This document shows positions 26,044 to 34,138 of a stretch of DNA of 64,000 bases, piece by piece. A model generated the notes under the pieces. It saw only the letters and a list, made by a program, of their open reading frames with translations, did no database searches and was not told where the DNA came from. Position 1 is the stretch's first letter; each line of letters opens with the position of its first letter. Both the position numbers and the translations under genes were made by a program. Source of the stretch: Achromobacter arsenitoxydans SY8 (GTDB taxonomy: Bacteria; Pseudomonadota; Gammaproteobacteria; Burkholderiales; Burkholderiaceae_B); the NCBI RefSeq assembly GCF_000236785.1, contig NZ_AGUF01000051.1:1-64000 (forward strand). The letters are read 5' to 3'.

Positions 26044-27462
26044 ATGAATCTATCCCGACTCCTTCTGCCGCTCATGCTGGCAGTCCTCGCCGGTTGCGCA
26101 GGAACCAAAGCCCCCGATAGCAAGAACCTCACCACCAATTCCCAAGGCCGCTACATCGCCCGGGACACCTCCAGAACGATCGACCTGACCAACCCGCCGG
26201 TCGACGCCTGGGACCGCATCCGCCGCGGTTTCGCCATCCCCAACCTGAACACCGAACTCTCCGAACAGTGGACCGCCTATTACGCGTCCCACCCCGAGTC
26301 GGTGCAGCGCATGGCCGAACGCGCCGGCAAGTACCTGTATTTCATCGTCGACGAGATCAACCGCCGCGGGCTGCCGACCGAGCTGGCGCTGCTGCCCTTC
26401 GTGGAAAGCGCGTACAACCCGACCGCCCTGTCGCGCGCCAAGGCGTCCGGCCTGTGGCAGTTCGTGCCGGCCACCGGCCAGCACTTCAACCTGAAGCAGG
26501 ACTGGTGGCGCGACGAACGCCGCGATCCCATCGCCTCCACCAACGCGGCGCTGGACTACCTGGAAAAGCTGTTTGAAATGCAGGGCGACTGGTACCTGGC
26601 CCTGGCCTCGTACAACTGGGGTGAAGGCTCCGTGCAGCGCGCCATGGCCAAGAACGAGGCCGCCGGCCAGAACACCGACTACCTGTCGCTGAACATGCCG
26701 GACGAGACCCGCAACTACGTGCCCAAGCTGCAGGCCATCAAGAACATCATTGCCGACCCGCAGCGCTATGCGGTGGCGCTGCCCCCGGTGGGCAACACGC
26801 CCTACTTCGTGACAGTCCAGAAGAACAGCGACATCGACCTGGAAATCGCCGCCAAGCTGGCCGAAATGCCGCTCGACGAGTTCAAGGCCCTGAACCCCTC
26901 GTTCAACCGCCCCGTCATCCGCGGCGACCACGGCCCCACCCTGCTGCTGCCGGCCGACCGCGTTGAAGTCTTCAACGCAAATCTGACCAACTACAAGGGC
27001 GACCTGTCCGCCTGGAAGGTCTACCATACGCGCCGCGGCGAATCCTACGCGTCCATCGCGAAACGCTTCGGCGTCAGCGAAGCCACGCTGCGTGAAACCA
27101 ACGACATCGGCCGACGCCAGAAATCCGCCAGCGGCCAGGCGCTGCTGGTGCCTGGCGACCCCGGCACGGGCGGCGTCCAGCTCGCGTCGCTGGCGCCCCC
27201 GGTCGGCGCGCTGGATTCCGCGCCAGAAGACAACAAGGCCGCCGCCCCGCGCGGCCGCGCCGCGCAAGCGCCCGCCGCCCGCGTTTCCAGCGCCCGTCCC
27301 AACGTCCGCAGCCACAAGGTCCGCCAGGGCGACACCCTGTTCTCGCTGGCCAAGCAGTACGGCACCACGGTCGACGCGCTGCGCGCGCTCAACAACCTGA
27401 AGGGCAGCGCCCTGAAGATCGGCACCCAATTGCGCGTGCCGGGCACCAACGCCCGCGGCTGA
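26044..27462 (+). CDS. mltD: Membrane-bound lytic murein transglycosylase D, LysM-containing
   Basis: A 472-residue lipoprotein (lipobox LAGC, C18). The SLT catalytic domain covers about 100-230, with the catalytic glutamate E121 in LLPFVESAYNP and the motif SGLWQFVPATG. LysM domains follow: one around 325-370 (YHTRRGESYASIAKRFGVS) and a clear one at the C-terminus (HKVRQGDTLFSLAKQYGTT, about 422-468). It cleaves peptidoglycan glycan strands. ATG 26044 begins directly at the signal peptide. Confidence 0.94.
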   Translation: MNLSRLLLPLMLAVLAGCAGTKAPDSKNLTTNSQGRYIARDTSRTIDLTNPPVDAWDRIRRGFAIPNLNTELSEQWTAYYASHPESVQRMAERAGKYLYFIVDEINRRGLPTELALLPFVESAYNPTALSRAKASGLWQFVPATGQHFNLKQDWWRDERRDPIASTNAALDYLEKLFEMQGDWYLALASYNWGEGSVQRAMAKNEAAGQNTDYLSLNMPDETRNYVPKLQAIKNIIADPQRYAVALPPVGNTPYFVTVQKNSDIDLEIAAKLAEMPLDEFKALNPSFNRPVIRGDHGPTLLLPADRVEVFNANLTNYKGDLSAWKVYHTRRGESYASIAKRFGVSEATLRETNDIGRRQKSASGQALLVPGDPGTGGVQLASLAPPVGALDSAPEDNKAAAPRGRAAQAPAARVSSARPNVRSHKVRQGDTLFSLAKQYGTTVDALRALNNLKGSALKIGTQLRVPGTNARG

Positions 27463-27577
27463 CCGCCGCCCCGGACAACGCGGCGCCCCTGACCGGCGCC
27501 GCGCTTCCACGCCCGCTGGGCCGCCAAATTCCCTAAAATAGGCGGTCTCCAGAAGGGAAAAAATCAAAGGACATCTC

Positions 27578-28363
27578 ATGGGCTTTCTCGCCGGCAAGCG
27601 CATCCTGGTCACCGGGGTGCTTTCCAACCGTTCCATCGCCTACGGCATCGCACGCGCCTGTCACCAGCAAGGCGCCGAACTGGCGTTCACCTACGTCGGC
27701 GACCGCTTCAAGGATCGCGTGGGCGAATTCGCCGCCGAATTCGGCAGCAACATCGTGCTGCCTTGCGACGTGGCCGAAGACAGCCAGATCGAAGGCGCCT
27801 TCACCGAACTCGCCCAGCACTGGGATGGTCTGGACGGCCTGGTCCACTCCATCGGCTTCGCCCCGCGCGAAGCCATCGCCGGCAACTTCCTGGACGGCCT
27901 GTCGCGCGAAGGCTTCCGCATCGCGCACGACATCTCGGCCTACAGCTTCGCCGCAATGGCCAAGGCCGCGCTGCCCCTGATGGAAGGCCGCAACGGCTCC
28001 GTGCTGACGCTCACCTACCTGGGCGCCGAGCGCGTCGTCCCCAACTACAACACGATGGGCCTGGCCAAGGCGTCGCTGGAAGCCAGCGTGCGCTACCTGG
28101 CCACGGCGCTGGGCCCGCGCGGCATCCGCGCCAACGGCATTTCGGCCGGCCCGATCAAGACCCTGGCCGCCAGCGGCATCAAGGACTTCTCGGCCATCCT
28201 GAAGTTCGTGGAAAGCCAGGCGCCGCTGCGCCGCAACATCACCATCGAAGACGTCGGCAACGTCGCCGCCTTCATGATGTCGGACCTGGCCGCCGGCGTG
28301 ACCGGCGAAATCACCCATGTGGACGGCGGTTTCTCGACCATCGTTCCGGGCATGGAAGACTGA
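27578..28363 (+). CDS. fabI: Enoyl-[acyl-carrier-protein] reductase (NADH)
   Basis: A 261-residue FabI. It has the Gly-rich cofactor start of the divergent SDR class ([16 protein letters not shown]) and the active-site set Y147, Y157 and K164 ([12 protein letters not shown]), matching E. coli Y146/Y156/K163. SIGFAP contains G93, whose substitution gives triclosan resistance in other species; here it is the sensitive form. It performs the last reduction in fatty-acid elongation. An AAAGGA precedes the ATG. Confidence 0.96.
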   Translation: MGFLAGKRILVTGVLSNRSIAYGIARACHQQGAELAFTYVGDRFKDRVGEFAAEFGSNIVLPCDVAEDSQIEGAFTELAQHWDGLDGLVHSIGFAPREAIAGNFLDGLSREGFRIAHDISAYSFAAMAKAALPLMEGRNGSVLTLTYLGAERVVPNYNTMGLAKASLEASVRYLATALGPRGIRANGISAGPIKTLAASGIKDFSAILKFVESQAPLRRNITIEDVGNVAAFMMSDLAAGVTGEITHVDGGFSTIVPGMED

Positions 28364-28406
28364 TTTTTCCCGCGGGCGGGGCCCGGCGCCCCGCCCGGCC
28401 GGACGC

Positions 28407-28805
28407 TCAGTCCGGCCGCACCACCAACGTGGACACCTGCACGTCCACCGCCGTCATCAGCTTGTGGATCGGGCATTTTTCGGCCACCGCCAGCAATTCG
28501 TCGATCTGCGGGTCTGACAGCTCGCCATGCAGCGTCAGCTTGGCGGTCAGGCGGTAAATCCCCTTGCGCTCCTCGCTGGCGTCTCGCACCACTTCCACCC
28601 CCACCGACTCCAGCGGCAGGCCCTTGCGCTTTGCGTAGACCATTAGCGTCATCGCCTTGCAACCGCCCAGCGCGGTATCGAAATAATCGTGGGGATCCGG
28701 TCCCTCGCCCTCGGGCTGCGGCATGGCCAGCGGCAGGTCGTGGCCTTCGGCCGTTGCGGTGAATTGCAGGGTCTGGGGCGCATTCTGGCGCACGCGGATG
28801 CTCAT
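28407..28805 (-). CDS. OsmC/Ohr-family protein
   Basis: A 132-residue OsmC-fold protein. The two redox cysteines are present: C49 in ALGGCKAMTL and C111 in AEKCPIHK. This YhfA-like branch probably reduces organic hydroperoxides with thiols; the physiological substrate is open. ATG 28805 is preceded by AGGAGAT. It converges on fabI, with a GC-rich hairpin (28374-28396) between the two stops. Confidence 0.88.
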   Translation of the reverse strand: MSIRVRQNAPQTLQFTATAEGHDLPLAMPQPEGEGPDPHDYFDTALGGCKAMTLMVYAKRKGLPLESVGVEVVRDASEERKGIYRLTAKLTLHGELSDPQIDELLAVAEKCPIHKLMTAVDVQVSTLVVRPD

Positions 28806-28976
28806 GGGTCGATCTCCTCTGGGGACGGGCGGCCGGACGGCCTCCACCAGCCCCGTTGTAGCATTGCCGCCGCCTTGGCGGGCATGGATCAGCTGCTGAC
28901 GGAAAGCTGAACTTCCTGGCGAAACGCTGGTCCGATATGGCTATCCACAGCATCCGCATGCATCCAAGGAGGCCGC

Positions 28977-29654
28977 ATGAGCGCCAGACAATTACTCGAT
29001 CAACTGCTGCAGTCCGGACAGGGGCTGCTATCCGACACCACTAACCGCGTCCAGAACGCCACCGGCGGCAAGGGATCCTCGTTCCTGACCGGCCTGGGCG
29101 GCGGCGCCTTGGGCGCCGGCGCGCTCGGCCTGCTGCTGGGCAGCAAGAAAGCCCGCAAGATCGGCGGCAAGGTCGCCATGTACGGCGGCATGGCCGCGCT
29201 GGGCGCATTGGCCTACCGCGCCTACGGCGACTGGCAGCGCAGCCAGTCCGGCGCCCCCGCCGCCCCACCCCAGACGCTGGACCGCCTGCCCGCGCCCGAG
29301 GCCGAACAGCACAGCAACGCGGTCCTCACCGCCATGATCGGCGCGGCCAAGGCCGACGGCCACATCGGCCCCGAAGAGCGCACGCTGCTGGAAACCGAAC
29401 TGGCCAAGCTGTCGTCGGACGCCCAGGACCGCCGCTGGCTCGAAACCGAGCTGTCGCGCCCGCTGGACCCCGCCGTGGTGGCGCAGTCGGCCAAGACGCC
29501 TGAAATGGCCGCGGAAATGTACCTGGCCAGCCTGCTCGTCGTGGACGAGGAAAGCTACATGGAACGCGCCTACCTGGACGAACTGGCGCGCCAGTTGAAG
29601 CTGCAGCCCGGCCTGAAGGAACAGCTCGAGCAGCACGCCAAGGCCGCCGCCTGA
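28977..29654 (+). CDS. DUF533 (YebE-like) TerB-fold membrane protein
   Basis: A 225-residue protein. The N-terminal region is Gly/Ala-rich with a hydrophobic stretch (LGGGALGAGALGLLLGSKKARKIGG, quoted in part). The C-terminal half from about residue 110 is the TerB-like helical domain (MIGAAKADGHIGPEERTLL). A strong AAGGAGG lies before the ATG. The family is found at the inner membrane and is linked to envelope stress in enterobacteria; the exact role is unknown. Confidence 0.85.
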   Translation: MSARQLLDQLLQSGQGLLSDTTNRVQNATGGKGSSFLTGLGGGALGAGALGLLLGSKKARKIGGKVAMYGGMAALGALAYRAYGDWQRSQSGAPAAPPQTLDRLPAPEAEQHSNAVLTAMIGAAKADGHIGPEERTLLETELAKLSSDAQDRRWLETELSRPLDPAVVAQSAKTPEMAAEMYLASLLVVDEESYMERAYLDELARQLKLQPGLKEQLEQHAKAAA

Positions 29655-29699
29655 CGCCTCGCGCAGGCCGGCCGCGCGGCCGTGGATCGCCGGGCGGAC

Positions 29700-30686
29700 T
29701 CAGTCCGCCCGCAGCCCGATCGCCTCGGTCAGCGTGGTGTAGCGGTCGATATCCGCGCCGATCATCTGCTGGAATTCGCCCGGCGTGCTGCTGGCAGGCG
29801 TAAAGCCCTGGTCGCGCAGCGAGGCCTGCACATCGGGCCGCCGCAGGATTTTCGCCACGGCGGCATTCAGCTTTTCAACCACGGCGGGCGGCGTGGCCGC
29901 TGGCGTCAACAAGCCGTGCCACTGGTCGAGCGCATAGCCGGACACGCCCTGTTCGGCAACGGTGGGCACGGTCGGCATCAGGGGCGAGCGCGCCGGCGAC
30001 GTGACCGCCAGGGCACGCAGCTTGCCCGCCGCAATCAAGGGCGCGGCGCTGGACGCCGTCACGATGCCCATGCCCACCTGCCCCGCGGCGACATCCGTCA
30101 GCGCCGGGCCGCAACCCTTGTACGGCACATGCTGCAGCGACGCGCCCGTGGCGCGGCCCAGCATTTCCCCTGCCAGGTGCTGCGGCGTGCCATTGCCGCA
30201 GGACGCGAACGGCAGGGGCTTGTCCGGCACGGCTGCCGCCAGCGCGTCGTCCAGGTTGCGCAGCGGGGACGCCGGGGGCACGACGAACACCGACGGCACG
30301 AAAGCCACATTGATGACCGCCGCGAAATCGCGCTTCGGCGAAAAGCCCAGGTTGCGGTAGACGCCAGGGTTGATCGCGAACGAGCTGTTCACCATCAGCA
30401 GCGTGTAGCCGTCCGGCGCGGCTTCGGCCACGATGCGGGCGCCGATGTTGCCGCTGGCGCCCGGCCGGTTCTCCACCACCACCGGCTGTCCCAGCGACTC
30501 CTGCAGGCTGGCGCCGATGCGGCGCGCCAGCAGATCGGTGCCGCCGCCAGGCGGAAACGTCACGACGATGGTGATGGGATGCGCGGGATAGGACGCGTCG
30601 CCTGGCGCTTCGCCCGAAGGCGGATTGCCGCAGGCCGCCAGGGACAGCGCCATAAGCGGGAGAGAGAATCGGAGCAGACGTTTCAT
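29700..30686 (-). CDS. Bug-family (tripartite tricarboxylate transporter) solute-binding lipoprotein
   Basis: A 328-residue protein with a lipobox (LSLAACG, C19) and the Bug hallmarks YPAHPITIVVTFPPGGGTDLLAR (quoted in part) and VVVENRPGASGNIGA. The family binds small carboxylates or similar ligands in the periplasm and is greatly expanded in Bordetella and Achromobacter. As usual for orphan Bug genes, no TctA/TctB membrane genes are next to it. It is 72 bases downstream of nadC, so a link with nicotinate or quinolinate uptake is conceivable but unproven. Confidence 0.9.
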   Translation of the reverse strand: MKRLLRFSLPLMALSLAACGNPPSGEAPGDASYPAHPITIVVTFPPGGGTDLLARRIGASLQESLGQPVVVENRPGASGNIGARIVAEAAPDGYTLLMVNSSFAINPGVYRNLGFSPKRDFAAVINVAFVPSVFVVPPASPLRNLDDALAAAVPDKPLPFASCGNGTPQHLAGEMLGRATGASLQHVPYKGCGPALTDVAAGQVGMGIVTASSAAPLIAAGKLRALAVTSPARSPLMPTVPTVAEQGVSGYALDQWHGLLTPAATPPAVVEKLNAAVAKILRRPDVQASLRDQGFTPASSTPGEFQQMIGADIDRYTTLTEAIGLRAD

Positions 30687-30758
30687 GATGCGGGCCAGTG
30701 AAAGCCGCGGCGCCGGCGGTGGCGGCGTCGCATGGGTAAGCAAAGCCGGCGGACGGAC

Positions 30759-31643
30759 TCAGGCGTCCAGGCCGATGTCGAGCACTTTGGCGCTATGGGT
30801 CAGCCAGCCCACGGCGATCTGGTCCACGCCGGTGGCGGCCACGGCCGCCGCGGTCTCGGGCGTGATGCGGCCGGATGCCTCGGTGATGGCCCGGCCGCGC
30901 GCCATCGCGACCGCGCGGCGCAGGTCGTCCAGGCTCATGTTGTCCAGCAGCACCACGTCCACGCCCAAGGACAGCGCCACTTCCAGCTGTTCCAGCGTGT
31001 CCACTTCCAGTTCGATCTTGACCATGTGGCCGACGCCGGCCCGCGCGCGCGCCACTGCCGTGGCCACGCCGCCGGCCAGCGCGATGTGGTTGTCCTTGAT
31101 CAGCACGGCGTCGTCCAGGCCGTGGCGGTGATTGCTGCCGCCGCCCACGCGCACCGCGTACTTCTGCACGGCGCGCAGACCCGGCATGGTCTTGCGGGTG
31201 CAGGTCACGCGGGCGCCGTGGCCCCCGATGGCGCGGGCGATGGACGCGGTGGCGGTCGCCACGCCGCTGAGGTGGCACAGGAAATTCAGCGCTACGCGCT
31301 CGGCGCTGAGCATCGCGCGGGCACTGCCCCGGATGCGCGCGATCTCCATGCCCGGTTCGAGCTCGCTGCCGTCGCGCCGCGACACGATGAATTCAATGCC
31401 CGGATCCATGATCCGGAACGCCAGGCGGGCCAGGTCCAGTCCGGCCAGCACGCCCTCCTGGCGCGCCACCAGCCGGGTCTCGGCCGTGGCGTCTGCCGGG
31501 ACGATAGCGTCGGTGGTCAGGTCGCCGGCGCGCCCCAGATCTTCCAGCAATGCCGCGCGCACCAGCGGCTCCAGCATGACTTCCGGCAGGGGCGGAACAG
31601 GCAGTCGGTCGGTCGTCGCGGGCACTGCGGCTTTAATGCTCAT
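30759..31643 (-). CDS. nadC: Nicotinate-nucleotide pyrophosphorylase (quinolinate phosphoribosyltransferase)
   Basis: A 294-residue NadC of normal length. Typical segments are LLEDLGRAGDLTTDAIVP near the N-terminus, TRKTMPGLRAVQKYAVRVGG in the middle (about 150-170) and the acidic EVDTLEQLEVAL and VLLDNMS loops that form the phosphate and ribose sites. It makes nicotinate mononucleotide from quinolinate in de novo NAD synthesis. ATG 31643 is chosen; a longer frame from 31691 would run through the palindromic operator. Confidence 0.95.
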   Translation of the reverse strand: MSIKAAVPATTDRLPVPPLPEVMLEPLVRAALLEDLGRAGDLTTDAIVPADATAETRLVARQEGVLAGLDLARLAFRIMDPGIEFIVSRRDGSELEPGMEIARIRGSARAMLSAERVALNFLCHLSGVATATASIARAIGGHGARVTCTRKTMPGLRAVQKYAVRVGGGSNHRHGLDDAVLIKDNHIALAGGVATAVARARAGVGHMVKIELEVDTLEQLEVALSLGVDVVLLDNMSLDDLRRAVAMARGRAITEASGRITPETAAAVAATGVDQIAVGWLTHSAKVLDIGLDA

Positions 31644-31691
31644 TTTGAGTATTTGTGAGTTAAAAAAAGGCGCGCAAGATTTGCGCACCAC

Positions 31692-31712
31692 TTATGCTAA
31701 AGACGAGCATAA
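31692..31712 (-). promoter_or_regulatory. Candidate NadQ operator in front of nadC
   Basis: TTATGCT-N7-AGCATAA is a perfect inverted repeat (arms 31692-31698 and 31706-31712), 48 bases before the nadC start and 13 bases after the stop of the NUDIX regulator. Position and symmetry fit a repressor site for that neighbour. The assignment is inferred from context. Confidence 0.6.
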
Positions 31713-31725
31713 ACCTTGTCAAGCA

Positions 31726-32655
31726 TCAGAGCACGCGCGATACCGGCAGTTTGCTGCCCGCGATTGCGCGTTCAAGCAGGACGTCGCGGCGGAACCGGAA
31801 CAGCTTGGCGGGCCGGCCAGCGGTGCCGGTGGCCATGGCGCCGGTCTCTTCCACCAGCGCCTGCTGTTCGATGAAGCGGCGGAAATTCTGTTTGTGCAAT
31901 CCGCGTCCGGCCAACGCTTCGACCGCCATCTGCAACTGCAGCAGCGTGAACTGTTCAGGCATCAGTTCGAACACCACCGGCCGGTACTTGATCTTGGCGC
32001 GCAGGCGCGCGATGCCGGTGGCCAGGATGCGCCGGTGGTCGTGGCGCATCGGCTGCCCGGGCAGCACAGCCTGGCCGCCATTGCGCCGGACCGCCTCGGG
32101 CACCAGTCCGGCCTCGAACAGCAGTTCGTAGCGCTGCAGCACCAGGTCTTCATTCCACGACGTATCGTCCATGCCGAAGGTGATGGCCGCGCGCTGATGG
32201 CGGCGCGCGCGAACGGCAGCGTCCGCGCTGTCTTCACACCAGGCCGCCAGTTGCGGAACGATCAGGTCTTGCACCAGCGCGGGCGCGCCGGCGCGCCGGT
32301 CTTCCCACGGAAAGTAGCGGTACCAGTCCTGCCACCCGACCTGCGCCACGCCGGTCTCGCCCGCTTCGCGCGTCAGGCCCAGGTAGCTGACCGATATGAC
32401 ACGGCCGCCGGACTCGTCGGAACGGTCGCCGTCGGCGAAGGTGTAGAGCTGTTCGACATAGCCCAGCGGATGATGCGTCTGCGCCTCCACCCAGTCGCGC
32501 AGGCCGGCCTGCAGAGAACGGTGCGAAAGCTCGAAAGGCCCGGCCGGCAGGGCGCGCGCGTCGTCGGTCGTCAATACGCGCGGCTCGCCGTTGGTCACGG
32601 CGACAAGCACGGCAACGAGTTCGGCATGGACGGAGCGTTCGACGGATTCGGTCAA
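31726..32655 (-). CDS. nadQ: NadQ/NrtR-like regulator with NUDIX domain and winged helix
   Basis: About 309 residues. The N-terminal half resembles a degenerate NUDIX domain (VHAELVAVLVAVTNGEPRVL, then LRDWVEAQTHHPLGYVEQLYTF). The C-terminal third (about 235-305) looks like the winged helix of this family (EQFTLLQLQMAVEALAGRGLHKQNFRRFI). Regulators of this type repress NAD synthesis genes in alpha- and betaproteobacteria, and nadC follows immediately. No ATG is available near the conserved start; TTG 32655 is the best guess. A TATAAT box at 32714-32719 is placed suitably upstream and argues against the longer frame. Confidence 0.75.
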   Translation of the reverse strand: MTESVERSVHAELVAVLVAVTNGEPRVLTTDDARALPAGPFELSHRSLQAGLRDWVEAQTHHPLGYVEQLYTFADGDRSDESGGRVISVSYLGLTREAGETGVAQVGWQDWYRYFPWEDRRAGAPALVQDLIVPQLAAWCEDSADAAVRARRHQRAAITFGMDDTSWNEDLVLQRYELLFEAGLVPEAVRRNGGQAVLPGQPMRHDHRRILATGIARLRAKIKYRPVVFELMPEQFTLLQLQMAVEALAGRGLHKQNFRRFIEQQALVEETGAMATGTAGRPAKLFRFRRDVLLERAIAGSKLPVSRVL

Positions 32656-32713
32656 GGTAGGTGTGAAAAATGAAGTAAGCCGGCCGCGCGCGCGAAGCCG
32701 CGCGGCGCTGGAA

Positions 32714-32719
32714 ATTATA
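32714..32719 (-). promoter_or_regulatory. Candidate -10 box of the NadQ-like gene
   Basis: A perfect TATAAT on the minus strand in an AT-rich patch. No good -35 is found at 16-18 bases (TTGCAG is only 11 bases away). It would give a leader of about 50 bases before TTG 32655. Confidence 0.35.
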
Positions 32720-32852
32720 AGGACGGAGCCCTGCAACAGCCCCTTGCAAACGTGACAGCGCAAACGGCCACCAGACCCCGCCACCGACCTAAGATGGAAC
32801 TGGAATCCAGGCGCGTCGCCATCCTGGGACGCCCGCAGACGGAGCGATCACC

Positions 32853-33080
32853 ATGCTGAAAACTGCCCCAGATCCAAACCTTGCGCCCAAGCCCGCCGAA
32901 CCGGACAAGCACTGCGCCGATCCGCGCAAAGGCACCGAGGTGCTGCCGATGCCGGAAGACGGCAAGGTGGTCGCCGGCATGCCGCGCCGCGGCCGCGCCA
33001 TCGCCGAGCCCGGAGAACCCGGCATCATCACCCCGGAGGACGATGTGCTGGATACGTCCTATGAAAACCGCAAGAACTGA
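32853..33080 (+). CDS. Small hypothetical protein, Pro/Lys/Glu-rich
   Basis: A 75-residue hydrophilic protein without cysteines other than one at residue 21 and without hydrophobic segments. It ends in an acidic cluster (TPEDDVLDTSYENRKN). A GGAG lies nine bases before the ATG, which supports coding. No family recognised. It may be an intrinsically disordered cytosolic protein. Confidence 0.55.
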   Translation: MLKTAPDPNLAPKPAEPDKHCADPRKGTEVLPMPEDGKVVAGMPRRGRAIAEPGEPGIITPEDDVLDTSYENRKN

Positions 33081-33089
33081 CGCGGCGCG

Positions 33090-33425
33090 TCAGGCCACCT
33101 TGGCCACCGCCTCCTGACGCGTGTCCAACACCGTCAGGATGGCGAGGAAACCGCTGATGTCGAAGACCTCGCGCACGTGCGGCTGCATCGCGCACAGCGC
33201 CAAGGCGCCCCCGCCCTGCTTGAGGCGCTTGGCCAGGACCAGCACGACGCGCAGGCCCGCGCTGGAGATGTAGTTCAGGTTGGACAGGTCCAGCACGAAA
33301 CGACTTTCGCCCTTTTCGACGTGGGCCAGCAGGTCGGCTTCGATGCCCGCGGCGTTGCCGCTGTTGATCTGGCCTTCGGGCGAGACAACCAGCGCTTCTC
33401 CGACTTTCTCTATTGCGAGACTCAT
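33090..33425 (-). CDS. btrV: STAS-domain anti-anti-sigma factor (BtrV-like)
   Basis: A 111-residue single STAS domain. The phosphorylatable serine lies in NYISSAGLRV (S54/S55), as in SpoIIAA and RsbV. In Bordetella, BtrV is the antagonist in the BtrU-BtrW-BtrV partner switch that controls type III secretion; it is phosphorylated by BtrW and dephosphorylated by BtrU. All three types of protein lie within 7 kb here. ATG 33425 is the only start compatible with the domain. It is divergent from the btrW-like gene. Confidence 0.85.
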   Translation of the reverse strand: MSLAIEKVGEALVVSPEGQINSGNAAGIEADLLAHVEKGESRFVLDLSNLNYISSAGLRVVLVLAKRLKQGGGALALCAMQPHVREVFDISGFLAILTVLDTRQEAVAKVA

Positions 33426-33578
33426 AGTGTTTCCCGATGAATGACCGGCGCCCGGCCCTTGCGCGAGGGCGGCTGCGCGAAGCGGAGATGATACGCGAGG
33501 CGCGCGCGCTCTGTTCGCGGCACGGGCCGTTCGTGCATACTTGCGCCTGCACGTGTACCCCTGAACGCAAGGCGCCTC

Positions 33579-34010
33579 ATGCCCTCTCAGTCCGATACGC
33601 TTGATCTCGTTCCCGACCAGCACGCCGTCGCCGCCGCCATGCAGTGGCTGGAGGGAATTGCCGAACGCCAGGCCTGGCCGCCCAAGCTGAACTTCGGACT
33701 ATCGCTGAGCCTGGACGAAGCGCTGACCAACATCGTGTCCTACGCATTCGACGATCCCGCGCAGTCCGGCTCGCCGCCCAGCGTCGCGCTGTCCTGCAGC
33801 CAGGACAGCGAGTGGATCTCGCTCGATATTGTCGACAACGGGCGCCCCTACGACCCCACCAAGTCGCCGCCTCCCGGGCTGGCGGCAACACTGGACGACG
33901 CCCAGATCGGCGGCCACGGCGTGCGTCTCATGCAGCACTACCTGCATGAGCTGCGCTACGCGCGCAGCGGCGGCCGCAACCGCCTCACGCTCGTCGCGCG
34001 GGCCGCCTGA
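33579..34010 (+). CDS. btrW: Anti-sigma factor serine kinase (BtrW-like, HATPase_c_2)
   Basis: A 143-residue GHKL ATPase of the RsbW/SpoIIAB type. The N box is SLDEALTNIVSYAF (N51), the G1 box DIVDNG (about 83-88) and the G2 box GGHGVRLM (111-118). It is expected to phosphorylate the BtrV-like STAS protein and to hold a partner when that is phosphorylated. It is divergent from btrV with 153 bases between the starts. Assignment as BtrW rests on the domain and on its place in the btr region. Confidence 0.85.
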   Translation: MPSQSDTLDLVPDQHAVAAAMQWLEGIAERQAWPPKLNFGLSLSLDEALTNIVSYAFDDPAQSGSPPSVALSCSQDSEWISLDIVDNGRPYDPTKSPPPGLAATLDDAQIGGHGVRLMQHYLHELRYARSGGRNRLTLVARAA

Positions 34011-34138
34011 ACGCGGCATTTGCGCCGGCGCATCAAGCGCCCTATCAAACACTGCCAACTCATAGGCAGAAAGTACCGAACAAAATCCGCGCATCCGTCA
34101 CTCATGCTGGGACTGCGCGCCGGTTGCGCGCTGCTTGA

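Noticed and set aside
28374..28396. GC-rich hairpin between fabI and the OsmC gene considered as an intrinsic terminator
   Set aside because: The stem is strong but no T-tract follows on either strand, so intrinsic termination is not supported.
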